A stretch of DNA of 14,905 nucleotides from an uncultured Collinsella sp. (GTDB lineage: Bacteria > Actinomycetota > Coriobacteriia > Coriobacteriales > Coriobacteriaceae): contig UQMU01000043.1 in NCBI GenBank assembly GCA_900542305.1, positions 1-14,905 on the forward strand, in the 5' to 3' direction. Numbering within the stretch: the stretch's first letter is position 1; every line of letters starts with the position of its first letter. The translations under genes and the position numbers were made by a program. The notes beneath the pieces were generated by a model that worked only from the letters and a program-made list of their open reading frames with translations, did not search any database and had not been told where the DNA came from. Below, one piece after another: positions 6,570 through 13,317 of this stretch.

Positions 6570-7574
6570 GTGGACGTGCAACAGCTAGAAGAGGCTTGGG
6601 CTTTGAGAGCCGGCGCGCGTGAGGTGCGGTTGCTTGCGGCCTCGCATGTGCCAGCAGCGCTGTCTCAGCTGGGGATTGTGCGTCCCGGTGACCGCCTGGT
6701 CGCGTTTGCCGATGACTTTACCGATGCGTTTGAGCGCGGCTTTGATGGCTGCGATGTTGTTCTCGTGGACCCGCCGTCGGTTGCGGCGTTTGCTGCTGCT
6801 TCCGAGGGCTATGATGCTTCGTTTGATGCCGAGGGGCCGCACCTGTGGTGGTTTGTCAACTCCATCGGCGGGTTTGGTCTGCGCGTGCCCGATCTGCGTG
6901 CGCTGGGTCGTGCGGCTCGCGAGGCCCATGCGCTGTTGGTTGTGGACAACACCGTGGCGTCGGCTTTTGGCTGCGATCCGCTGCGGCTGGGTGCCGTGCT
7001 GTCGCTCGAGGCGCTCGACCGCGTGTGTGCTGGTAAGGCGCCGCGCAAGTTCGTTGCCGCTTCGGTGGCGCGCTCGCAGCTCAAGCGTCATCGTGTGGAT
7101 GCCGCGGCTGAGTGCGCGCATGCCCTGCTTGAGGGCTGTGGCTTGGCCAAGCTTGATATGCCTGCTGACGAGGCCGGTGTGCTGGAGCGCGGGCTGGACT
7201 CGCTCGATGTCCGCATGCAGGCACATTTCGACCGCGCCCGTGCGCTGGCCGAGTACTTGGCTGCGAACGAGATGGTACGCAACGTGCGCTATCCCGGGCT
7301 GAGCTCGCATCCCGACCATGTGGTTGCAACGGGGATCCTCGAGCATGGTTTTGGCCCGGCAGTTGAATTCGATCTTATCGAGCTTAGCGCAGGGGAGCTG
7401 TTCGATGCTTTGTCGGGGGAGTTCCGCACATCGCTCGCCGGCGGCGCAGCGACGCGCCTTTCGGCCCCACGCGGCAAGCAGGGGAGCACCATCCGTCTCT
7501 TCGCCGGCACCGACAATCCCCTGGTCGTAGCGTCCGCCCTAGACAATGCCCTTCGTAAACTAGCTACTCTATAA
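6570..7574 (+). CDS. Cys/Met-metabolism PLP-fold protein lacking the catalytic lysine
   Basis: Homologous in outline to cystathionine gamma-synthase/lyase-type PLP enzymes: VVDNTVAS matches the family's VVDNTFAS motif (its Asp normally binds the PLP pyridine nitrogen), and RNVRYPGLSSHPDH matches a typical C-terminal-domain stretch. In canonical enzymes the Schiff-base lysine lies 25 residues after that Asp, in SATKYLGGH. Here the segment reads SLEALDRV and the aligned residue is arginine. The N-terminal region that normally holds the PLP-phosphate loop is also reduced; the protein is 334 aa versus about 380-400. I place the start at GTG 6570, with AAGGGA (6555-6560) upstream; the open frame extends to TTG 6546 inside the terminator. 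It overlaps the convergent regulator by 11 bp. It is probably a non-catalytic or repurposed relative; its role is unknown. Confidence 0.75.
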   Translation: MDVQQLEEAWALRAGAREVRLLAASHVPAALSQLGIVRPGDRLVAFADDFTDAFERGFDGCDVVLVDPPSVAAFAAASEGYDASFDAEGPHLWWFVNSIGGFGLRVPDLRALGRAAREAHALLVVDNTVASAFGCDPLRLGAVLSLEALDRVCAGKAPRKFVAASVARSQLKRHRVDAAAECAHALLEGCGLAKLDMPADEAGVLERGLDSLDVRMQAHFDRARALAEYLAANEMVRNVRYPGLSSHPDHVVATGILEHGFGPAVEFDLIELSAGELFDALSGEFRTSLAGGAATRLSAPRGKQGSTIRLFAGTDNPLVVASALDNALRKLATL

Positions 7575-7917
7575 TGCTTGCGATGAGGTCGCTTGCTTTG
7601 GTGGCGATGACGTTGTTGACGTCGGCCCGCAGCTCCTCGTAGACCGCTATGGCTCGCTCGCCGGCGGGGGTGAGGGTGGATCCGCGGGCGCCGTCGCGCT
7701 CGATGAGTTTGCAGCCCAGCTGACCTTCGGCCTCGTTCACGATGCGCCAGGCCTTGGAATACGCCATGCCCATGCTCTTGGCGGCGCGGTTGAGCGAGTG
7801 CTCGCGGGCGATACCCTGCAGCAGCAAGACGCAGCCGTGTCCAAACACGCCCGGCAGATCTTTGTCGCACGCTTGAATGACCAACTTTGCCGTCGTCTTG
7901 TACTCCATACGCTCCAC
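7564..7917 (-). CDS. ModE-like winged-helix regulator, single domain (about 117 aa)
   Basis: A small DNA-binding protein resembling the N-terminal domain of ModE and LysR-type regulators. The winged helix covers about residues 30-90: REHSLNRAAKSMGMAYSKAW is the helix-turn-helix, and GCKLIERDGARGSTLTPAGE matches the conserved wing and following helix. There is no C-terminal molybdate-binding (MOP) domain, so it is the short ModE-like class whose ligand, if any, is unknown. The start is GTG 7917 (GGGGA 3 nt upstream, rather close) or ATG 7908 (12 nt from the same site, 114 aa). Its 3' end overlaps the convergent PLP-fold gene by 11 bp, and guaB is divergent from it 184 bp away. It could act on either neighbour or elsewhere. 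Confidence 0.82.
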   Translation of the reverse strand: MERMEYKTTAKLVIQACDKDLPGVFGHGCVLLLQGIAREHSLNRAAKSMGMAYSKAWRIVNEAEGQLGCKLIERDGARGSTLTPAGERAIAVYEELRADVNNVIATKASDLIASIIE

Positions 7918-7993
7918 GTCTCCCCGCTAAAGTGTTTGCTGGGCAAACGCAAAGCCTGCGTCAAACCCTCGTGTGCTCTTCTTAAATCATGCA

Positions 7994-8022
7994 TTGTAGC
8001 AGTCAAAGTGCGTTAAGATACT
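7994..8022 (+). promoter_or_regulatory. Probable guaB promoter
   Basis: TTGTAG (7994-7999) and GATACT (8017-8022) are separated by 17 bp, a normal sigma-70-type spacing, about 80 bp before the guaB start. It lies between divergent genes. The hexamers are imperfect, so the call is tentative. Confidence 0.4.
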
Positions 8023-8024
8023 TC

Positions 8025-8055
8025 CCCAGTATTGGGCGCCCAAGGTTGGGCTGGG
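8025..8055 (+). promoter_or_regulatory. Alternative hairpins in the guaB 5' leader
   Basis: GCCCAA (8038-8043) can pair with the TTGGGC before it (8032-8037, a perfect 12-bp palindrome) or with the TTGGGC after it (8046-8051). CCCAG (8025-8029) and CTGGG (8051-8055) can close an outer helix. No U-run follows and no known purine riboswitch motif is present, so a regulatory role is only possible. Confidence 0.3.
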
Positions 8056-8101
8056 TCCTACGAGGCCTGCAGCCGACCGGTCGCATGGAAAAAGGAGAAA
8101 C

Positions 8102-9613
8102 ATGGCTACGTTCTTTCCCGGTGAGTCCCACACGTTTTCGGAGTATCTGCTGGTCCCTGGTTACTCGTCCTCGCAGTGCATCCCCAACAACGTCTCTCTT
8201 AAGACGCCGCTAACCCGCTTTAAGCGCGGTGAGAAGCCGGCAATCACCCTGAACATCCCCATGGTTTCCGCCATCATGCAGTCCGTCTCGGGCGTCGATA
8301 TGGGTGTCGCGCTCGCTACCGAGGGTGGCCTGTCCTTCATTTACGGTTCCCAGAGCGCCGAGTCCGAGGCCGCTATGGTCAAGGCCGTCAAGGATCACAA
8401 GGCCGGTTTCGTTCAGTCCGATTCCACGCTGACCCCCGACATGACCATGGAGCAGGTCATCGAGCTCAAGGAGAAGACCGGTCACTCCACTATGCCGGTC
8501 ACCGACGACGGCACTCCCAAGGGTAAGCTCCTGGGCATCGTCACCAGCCGTGACTATCGCCCCAGCCGCGATGACCACCAGACGAAGGTCTCCGAGTTCA
8601 TGACCCCGCGTGAGCAGCTCATCGTGGGTGACAAGAACATCAGCCTCAAGGTTGCCAACGACGTTATCTGGGACAACAAGCTCAACGCCCTGCCCATCGT
8701 CGACGATAACGATCACCTCATGGGCATTGTGTTCCGCAAGGACTACGACAGTCACAAGACTAACCCCAACGAGCTGCTCGATAACGACAAGCGCTACATG
8801 GTCGGCGCCGGTATCAACACCCGCGACTATGCCGAGCGCGTGCCGCTGCTCATCGAGGCCGGTGCCGATGTCCTGTGCATCGACTCCTCCGAGGGCTTCA
8901 GCGAGTGGCAGAAGCGCACCATCGAGTGGATCCGCGCCAACTACGGCGAGGACGTCAAGGTCGGTGCCGGTAACGTTGTCGACGCCGAGGGCTTCCGCTT
9001 CCTGGCCGACTGCGGTGCCGACTTCATCAAGGTCGGTATCGGCGGTGGTTCCATCTGCATCACCCGCGAGACCAAGGGCATCGGTCGTGGCCAGGCCACC
9101 GCGCTGATCGACGTCTGCCGCGCCCGTGACGAGTACTACGAGGAGACCGGCGTCTACGTGCCCGTGTGCTCCGACGGCGGTATCGTCTACGACTACCACA
9201 TGACGCTTGCCCTTGCCATGGGTGCCGACTTTATGATGCTGGGCCGTTACTTCGCCCGCTTTGACGAGAGCCCGACTGAGCGCGTCAACGTCAACGGCCA
9301 GTACATGAAGGAGTACTGGGGCGAGGGTTCTGCGCGTGCTCGCAATTGGCAGCGCTACGACCTGGGCGGCGCCGCGAAGCTCAGCTTCGTCGAGGGCGTC
9401 GACTCCTACGTCCCGTACGCCGGATCCCTCAAGGACGGCGTGGGCGGCACGCTCTACAAGGTTAAGTCCACGATGTGCAACTGCGGCGCCCTCTCGATCC
9501 CCGAGCTCCAGGAAAAGGCACGCCTAACGCTGGTCAGCTCCACCTCCATCGTCGAAGGCGGCGCCCACGACGTTGTCGTGAAGGACTCCCAGCAAAGCGT
9601 CAGCTACCGCTAA
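8102..9613 (+). CDS. guaB: Inosine-5'-monophosphate dehydrogenase, Tritrichomonas-like type (503 aa)
   Basis: Oxidises IMP to XMP with NAD+, the committed step of guanine nucleotide synthesis, in the cytosol. A TIM barrel is interrupted by a pair of CBS domains (about 105-220; VTSRDYRPSRDDHQTKVSEF lies inside). The catalytic loop GIGGGSICITRETKGIGRGQ carries nucleophile C319 and T321. Other expected residues are D261, D358 in CSDGG, E408, R418 and Y419. The loop differs from the usual bacterial GxGPGSICTTR form and closely matches the Tritrichomonas foetus IMPDH as I remember it, including total length and residue numbering (K310, C319, R418, E431). AAAGGAG (8091-8097) precedes the ATG. The gene stands alone; guaA is not adjacent. 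Confidence 0.95.
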   Translation: MATFFPGESHTFSEYLLVPGYSSSQCIPNNVSLKTPLTRFKRGEKPAITLNIPMVSAIMQSVSGVDMGVALATEGGLSFIYGSQSAESEAAMVKAVKDHKAGFVQSDSTLTPDMTMEQVIELKEKTGHSTMPVTDDGTPKGKLLGIVTSRDYRPSRDDHQTKVSEFMTPREQLIVGDKNISLKVANDVIWDNKLNALPIVDDNDHLMGIVFRKDYDSHKTNPNELLDNDKRYMVGAGINTRDYAERVPLLIEAGADVLCIDSSEGFSEWQKRTIEWIRANYGEDVKVGAGNVVDAEGFRFLADCGADFIKVGIGGGSICITRETKGIGRGQATALIDVCRARDEYYEETGVYVPVCSDGGIVYDYHMTLALAMGADFMMLGRYFARFDESPTERVNVNGQYMKEYWGEGSARARNWQRYDLGGAAKLSFVEGVDSYVPYAGSLKDGVGGTLYKVKSTMCNCGALSIPELQEKARLTLVSSTSIVEGGAHDVVVKDSQQSVSYR

Positions 9614-9618
9614 GCGGC

Positions 9619-9711
9619 TTTCCCAAGCACCGCACCTTGCCGTTCAAACCGTCGCTCGCGTACCAAAGTACGCGACGCTCCTCTTTCACGGCAATCTGCG
9701 GCACCTGGAAA
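9619..9711. repeat. Large imperfect palindrome, possible dispersed intergenic repeat
   Basis: Nested arms are symmetric about 9665: CCGCA (9630-9634)/TGCGG (9697-9701), TTGCCGT (9637-9643)/ACGGCAA (9688-9694) and CGCGTAC (9657-9663)/GTACGCG (9668-9674) around a CAAA loop. TTTCC and GGAAA arms lie outside. The internal loops are equal in size (13 nt each side). Such elongated palindromes after a stop codon resemble REP- or MITE-like intergenic repeats; only one copy is in this window. Confidence 0.55.
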
Positions 9712-9772
9712 ACCCGTTCGTGCTAGAACGAGTTTCAGACAAAGGTTGATTCCCAACCACGTTATTTAGATA

Positions 9773-9807
9773 AAGCGAGATGCCTGCAAGTCGCAGGCAT
9801 CTCGCTT
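9773..9807 (+). terminator. Intrinsic terminator after guaB
   Basis: A perfect 15-bp stem, AAGCGAGATGCCTGC (9773-9787) against GCAGGCATCTCGCTT (9793-9807), has a 5-nt loop and is followed by the T-rich GTTGTATTT. It lies 160 bp after the guaB stop. A minus-strand reading also gives a short T-rich tail. Confidence 0.7.
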
Positions 9808-9815
9808 GTTGTATT

Positions 9816-9824
9816 TGCTATCAT
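9816..9824 (+). promoter_or_regulatory. Extended -10 promoter candidate for leuS
   Basis: TGCTATCAT fits an extended -10 element (TGn plus TATCAT). No good -35 lies 16-18 bp upstream, where the terminator stem sits. A start near 9831 would place the long inverted repeat at 9843-9960 entirely in the leuS leader. Confidence 0.4.
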
Positions 9825-9842
9825 CATGCGAGTTAACGATGT

Positions 9843-9960
9843 GGCGGGGCGTTCTTACCTTTGCTCGCTGCAAGTTCCGCACGAGCCGAAGAGCACTTAA
9901 TGTGCTCTTCGTGCGAGCAGGACTGTCCGCAGCAGCGAGCAAAGGTAAGAACGCCCCGCC
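9843..9960. repeat. Perfect 29-bp inverted repeat with nested hairpin in the leuS leader
   Basis: The arm at 9843-9871 (begins GGCGGGGCG, ends GCTCGCTGC) is repeated exactly in inverted orientation at 9932-9960. The 60-bp centre holds a second hairpin, GAAGAGCAC (9888-9896) against GTGCTCTTC (9902-9910) with a 5-nt loop, flanked by CGCAC (9878-9882) and GTGCG (9911-9915). The element ends 26 bp before the leuS start. No T-box consensus, U-run or target-site duplication is visible. As RNA it would form one very long hairpin; as DNA, a cruciform. Confidence 0.85.
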
Positions 9961-9986
9961 CCAACCGAGATAACAAAGGAGCTGAT

Positions 9987-12563
9987 ATGTGCGATTGCAC
10001 AGATCATAAGGACGAGATTCCTGTTTACGACGCGCAGGCCATCGAGTCCCGGTGGATGAAGGCCTGGGAGGACTCCAACCTCTTTGCTGTCGACACCGAC
10101 GACAGCAAGCCCAAGAAGTACGTGCTCGAGATGTTCCCGTATCCGTCGGGCGACCTGCACATGGGCCACGCGCGCAACTATACCATCGGCGATGCCATGG
10201 CCCGTCAGGCCCGCATGCGCGGCTATGACGTGCTGCATCCCATCGGCTTTGACGCCTTTGGCCTGCCTGCCGAGAACGCCGCCATCAAGCACAACACGCA
10301 GGCTGCCGCCTGGACGTATAAGAACATGGACCAGGCGCTCGCCACGATGAAGCGCATGGGCTTCTCCTACGATCTGGATCGCATGGTCAAGACCTGCAGC
10401 CCCGATTATTACCGCTGGGGCCAGTGGATCTTTGAGAAGATGTGGGAAAAGGGCCTGGTCTACCGCAAGAAGAACCCGGTCAACTGGTGCCCCACCTGCA
10501 AGACCGTTCTGGCTAACGAGCAGGTTACCGAGGGCAAGTGCTGGCGCTGCGGCACCGAGCCTGAGAAGCGCGACCTTGAGCAGTGGTACTACAAGATTAC
10601 CGAGTACTCTCAGGAGCTGCTCGACGACCTGGAGAAGCTCCCCGGCTGGCCCGAGCGCGTTAAGCAGATGCAGGCCAACTGGATCGGTCGCTCCGAGGGC
10701 GCCGAGGTCGACTTTACCCTGTGCGACCAGGATGGCGAGCCCATCGAGGGCGATGAGGGCAAGATCACCGTCTTTACCACGCGTGCCGACACCCTTTTTG
10801 GCGTCTCCTTCTTTGTCCTGGCTCCCGAGTACGCCGGCCTGCATGAGCTCGTCGAGGGCACGGAGTACGAGGAGGCCGTCACCAAGATCGTCGAGGACTC
10901 CAAGCATATCTCTGCCGTCGAGCGTGCCCAGGGCACCCTCGAGAAGCACGGTGCCTTTACGGGCCGCTATGTGGTAAACCCCGTCAACGGCGAGAAGGTC
11001 CCCGTGTGGGTTGCCGATTATGTCGTCGCCGACTACGGTACCGGTGCCGTCATGGCCGTTCCCTGTGGCGACCAGCGCGACTTTGAGTTTGCCCGTAAGT
11101 ACGACCTGCCGATCGTGCCGATCATCCTAGACGATGACGATCGCGCTGCCGTCGAGGCCAGCGGCGAGACCATCGATACCTTCCATGCCGAGACCGTCGA
11201 CTGGGATTGCGCTCACGCTGCCGAGGGCACCCTCGTCCAGTCCGGCAAGTACACCGGCATGCGCGGTGGTAAGCACTCCGAGGGCGAGGCTGCAATCGTG
11301 GCCGACCTCGAGGCCATGGGCTGTGGTCGTCGCAAGGTCGAGTTTCGTCTGCGCGACTGGCTCATCAGCCGCCAGCGCTATTGGGGCAACCCCATCCCGG
11401 CCATCCACTGCGAGCACTGCGGCATCGTGCCCGTGCCCGAGGATCAGCTGCCGGTGACGCTGCCCGAGAACCTGGACTTGGGCGCCGGCGAGACCCTCGC
11501 CGAGTGCAAGGATTTCTACGAGACCACCTGCCCGGTCTGCGGTCGCCCGGCCAAGCGCGAGACCGATACCATGGACACCTTCACCTGCTCCAGCTGGTAT
11601 TACCTGCGCTATACCGACCCGCACAACACCGAGCTGCCTTTCTCCCGCGAGGCGGCAGACCGTTGGATGCCCGTCGATAACTACATCGGTGGCATTGAGC
11701 ACGCCATTCTGCACCTGCTCTACAGCCGCTTCTTTACCAAGGCGCTGCGCGACCTGGGCCTGCTGAGCGTGGATGAGCCCTTCACCAACCTGCTGTGCCA
11801 GGGTATGGTTAAGGACGAGAACGGCGACACCATGTCCAAGTCCAAGGGCAACGTCGTGCCCCCGAGCTCGGTTATCGAGCCCTACGGCGCCGACACCATG
11901 CGCCTGGCGATCCTGTTTATCGCCCCTCCCGAGAAGGACTTCGACTGGGATCCCAAGGCCGTCGAGGGCGCCAACCGCTTTATCAAGCGCGCTTGGCGTA
12001 TCGTGTGGCAGCTCGTCCAGTCGGGTGACGCCAACGTGGCCTTCGACAAGTCCGTGCTCGACGAGACCGCGATGAAGCTCTACCGCGAGCGTCACCGCAC
12101 CATTGCCAAATGCACCGAGGACTTCGATCGCGGCCAGTTCAACACCGCGATCTCGGCCGTCATGGAGCTCGTCAACGCGGCGAGCGCCTACCTCAACGCC
12201 ACCGAGGGCGCTGAGCGTGACAAGGCTCTGTGCTACGGCGTGGCCAAGGACATCGTGAGCGTCCTGGCGCCCATCTGCCCGTTCTGGGCCGACGAGCTGT
12301 GGCACGAGGCGCTCGGCTGCGAGGGCAACGCCTACACCGCCGCCTGGCCCGAGTTTGACCTGGCCGAGTCCATCGAGGACACGGTGCAGATCGTCGTCCA
12401 GGTGCTCGGCAAGGTCCGTGGCCGCATCGACGTGGCCCGCGATGCCTCTAGCGAGGAAATGCAGACTGCCGCCGAGGCCGCCGTCGCCAAGTGGCTCGAG
12501 GGCAAGACGGTCGTCAAGGCTATCTGCGTGCCCGGCAAGCTGGTCAACCTGGTGGTCAAGTAA
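9987..12563 (+). CDS. leuS: Leucyl-tRNA synthetase (858 aa)
   Basis: Class I aminoacyl-tRNA synthetase that charges tRNA-Leu. The Rossmann signature appears as LEMFPYPSG then HMGH (58-61). A CxxC...CxxC zinc knuckle begins at C168 (CPTC, then CWRC). The CP1 editing domain follows, with VFTTRADTLFG, then the second cysteine-rich insert (HCEHCG, CPVCG) and FTCSSWYYLRY. The signature loop reads TMSKSKGN (M616), with threonine replacing the first lysine of KMSKS. The anticodon-binding and C-terminal domains are complete, and length is normal for bacterial LeuRS. The start is ATG 9987, after AAAGGAG (9975-9981). The open frame extends back to 9861, but that extension lies in the inverted repeat and is not conserved protein. 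Confidence 0.97.
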   Translation: MCDCTDHKDEIPVYDAQAIESRWMKAWEDSNLFAVDTDDSKPKKYVLEMFPYPSGDLHMGHARNYTIGDAMARQARMRGYDVLHPIGFDAFGLPAENAAIKHNTQAAAWTYKNMDQALATMKRMGFSYDLDRMVKTCSPDYYRWGQWIFEKMWEKGLVYRKKNPVNWCPTCKTVLANEQVTEGKCWRCGTEPEKRDLEQWYYKITEYSQELLDDLEKLPGWPERVKQMQANWIGRSEGAEVDFTLCDQDGEPIEGDEGKITVFTTRADTLFGVSFFVLAPEYAGLHELVEGTEYEEAVTKIVEDSKHISAVERAQGTLEKHGAFTGRYVVNPVNGEKVPVWVADYVVADYGTGAVMAVPCGDQRDFEFARKYDLPIVPIILDDDDRAAVEASGETIDTFHAETVDWDCAHAAEGTLVQSGKYTGMRGGKHSEGEAAIVADLEAMGCGRRKVEFRLRDWLISRQRYWGNPIPAIHCEHCGIVPVPEDQLPVTLPENLDLGAGETLAECKDFYETTCPVCGRPAKRETDTMDTFTCSSWYYLRYTDPHNTELPFSREAADRWMPVDNYIGGIEHAILHLLYSRFFTKALRDLGLLSVDEPFTNLLCQGMVKDENGDTMSKSKGNVVPPSSVIEPYGADTMRLAILFIAPPEKDFDWDPKAVEGANRFIKRAWRIVWQLVQSGDANVAFDKSVLDETAMKLYRERHRTIAKCTEDFDRGQFNTAISAVMELVNAASAYLNATEGAERDKALCYGVAKDIVSVLAPICPFWADELWHEALGCEGNAYTAAWPEFDLAESIEDTVQIVVQVLGKVRGRIDVARDASSEEMQTAAEAAVAKWLEGKTVVKAICVPGKLVNLVVK

Positions 12564-12589
12564 GCACTGCGAGCATAACTGACGCATAA

Positions 12590-12627
12590 AAGACGAGGGG
12601 CGATCCGGTTGGGTTGTCCCTCGTCTT
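12590..12627 (+). terminator. Probable terminator after leuS
   Basis: AAGACGAGGG (12590-12599) pairs perfectly with CCCTCGTCTT (12618-12627), an 18-nt loop between. The plus-strand U-tract is short; the minus-strand reading has a better T-rich tail. It lies 26 bp after the leuS stop. Confidence 0.55.
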
Positions 12628-12714
12628 GCATGTACCCGCCTAGGTGCCTGCGGCCAATTGTCCTATTCTTGTGGAGAAGCTGTGGGCGCGCTGACCTGCG
12701 AATTTCTTTGACGC

Positions 12715-12743
12715 TTGCACGTTTTCGCAGGTATTGGTATAGT
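12715..12743 (+). promoter_or_regulatory. Promoter of the rimP-nusA-infB operon
   Basis: TTGCAC (12715-12720), a 17-bp spacer and TATAGT (12738-12743), with TG one base before the -10, form the clearest sigma-70-type promoter in the window. Transcription would start near 12750, about 72 bp before rimP. Confidence 0.7.
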
Positions 12744-12770
12744 TTGCTTGCAAATGAAGTTGTAATTGAA

Positions 12771-12801
12771 AGAAGTGGGGTTTCGGCCCCGCTTCTTTTT
12801 T
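12771..12801 (+). terminator. Intrinsic terminator inside the rimP leader, candidate attenuator
   Basis: AGAAGTGGGG (12771-12780) pairs with CCCCGCTTCT (12787-12796), one G-U pair included, around TTTCGG. Six T follow (12796-12801). It sits between the promoter and the rimP start (12822), so it should cut transcription unless read through. NusA, encoded in the same operon, modulates intrinsic termination, which makes feedback control plausible. Confidence 0.75.
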
Positions 12802-12821
12802 GTATGGATGGAGGTGCCGCA

Positions 12822-13316
12822 ATGGTCAAGACCAAGACCGAGCAGGCGATCATCGACGCGCTCGAGGCCGTCGCTCCCCAGCACGATGTCGACATCGTCG
12901 ACGTCGAGCTCGTGGGTGCCACCAAGGCCCCCTGCGTGCGCGTGCGTATCGAGGGTGCCGAGGGTCAGAGCCTGTCGCTCAACGACGTCACGGCCAACAC
13001 CAAGTGGGTCGGCGATGTGATTGAGGAGCTCGACCCCATCTCTTCGAGCTATACGCTCGAGGTGTCGAGCCCGGGTATGGCGCGCCCGCTGCGCCGCCCG
13101 AGTGACTTTGCCCGCTTTGTGGGCGAGAACTGTGAGCTTACCTCCACCGCCACCGAGGGCCGTCGCAAGTACGCCGGCAAGATTGCCGCCGCCACCGAGA
13201 CGAACGTGACCCTCGAGCTCGAGGACGGCGAGTCCGTTACCCTCGATTTCTCTGATGTTAAAAAGTGCAAGTTGAAGCCCACCTACGACTTCAAGCCCGC
13301 GAAGGAAGGAAAGTAA
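12822..13316 (+). CDS. rimP: Ribosome maturation factor RimP (164 aa)
   Basis: Cytosolic factor needed for 30S subunit maturation. The N-terminal domain carries VDIVDVELVGATKAPCVRVR, and SLNDV followed later by YTLEVSSPGMARPLRRPSDF is the family hallmark. The C-terminal SH3-like domain covers about residues 95-164, including KYAGKIAAATETNVTLEL. The start at ATG 12822 has GGAGG (12810-12814) upstream; the frame stays open to 12609, but that extension crosses the promoter and leader terminator. It is followed after 1 bp by nusA, the usual order. Confidence 0.95.
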   Translation: MVKTKTEQAIIDALEAVAPQHDVDIVDVELVGATKAPCVRVRIEGAEGQSLSLNDVTANTKWVGDVIEELDPISSSYTLEVSSPGMARPLRRPSDFARFVGENCELTSTATEGRRKYAGKIAAATETNVTLELEDGESVTLDFSDVKKCKLKPTYDFKPAKEGK

Positions 13317-13317
13317 G

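Noticed and set aside
8210..9199. Minus-strand open frame of 329 codons opposite guaB
   Set aside because: Shadow ORF; guaB is continuous and catalytic residues are all present.
9826..9900. 24-codon upstream ORF (ATG 9826 to TAA 9900) as a leuS leader peptide
   Set aside because: No ribosome site, its start lies at or before the likely transcription start, and leucine codons are not enriched.
9861..9986. N-terminal extension of leuS by 42 codons
   Set aside because: It starts inside the inverted repeat. ATG 9987 has a strong ribosome site and begins next to the conserved LeuRS sequence.
11127..12587. Minus-strand open frame of 486 codons opposite leuS
   Set aside because: Its composition mirrors the opposite strand of a high-GC gene; leuS has unambiguous signatures over the same bases.
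12609..12821. N-terminal extension of rimP by 71 codons
   Set aside because: It would run through the promoter and leader terminator; ATG 12822 has GGAGG at good spacing.
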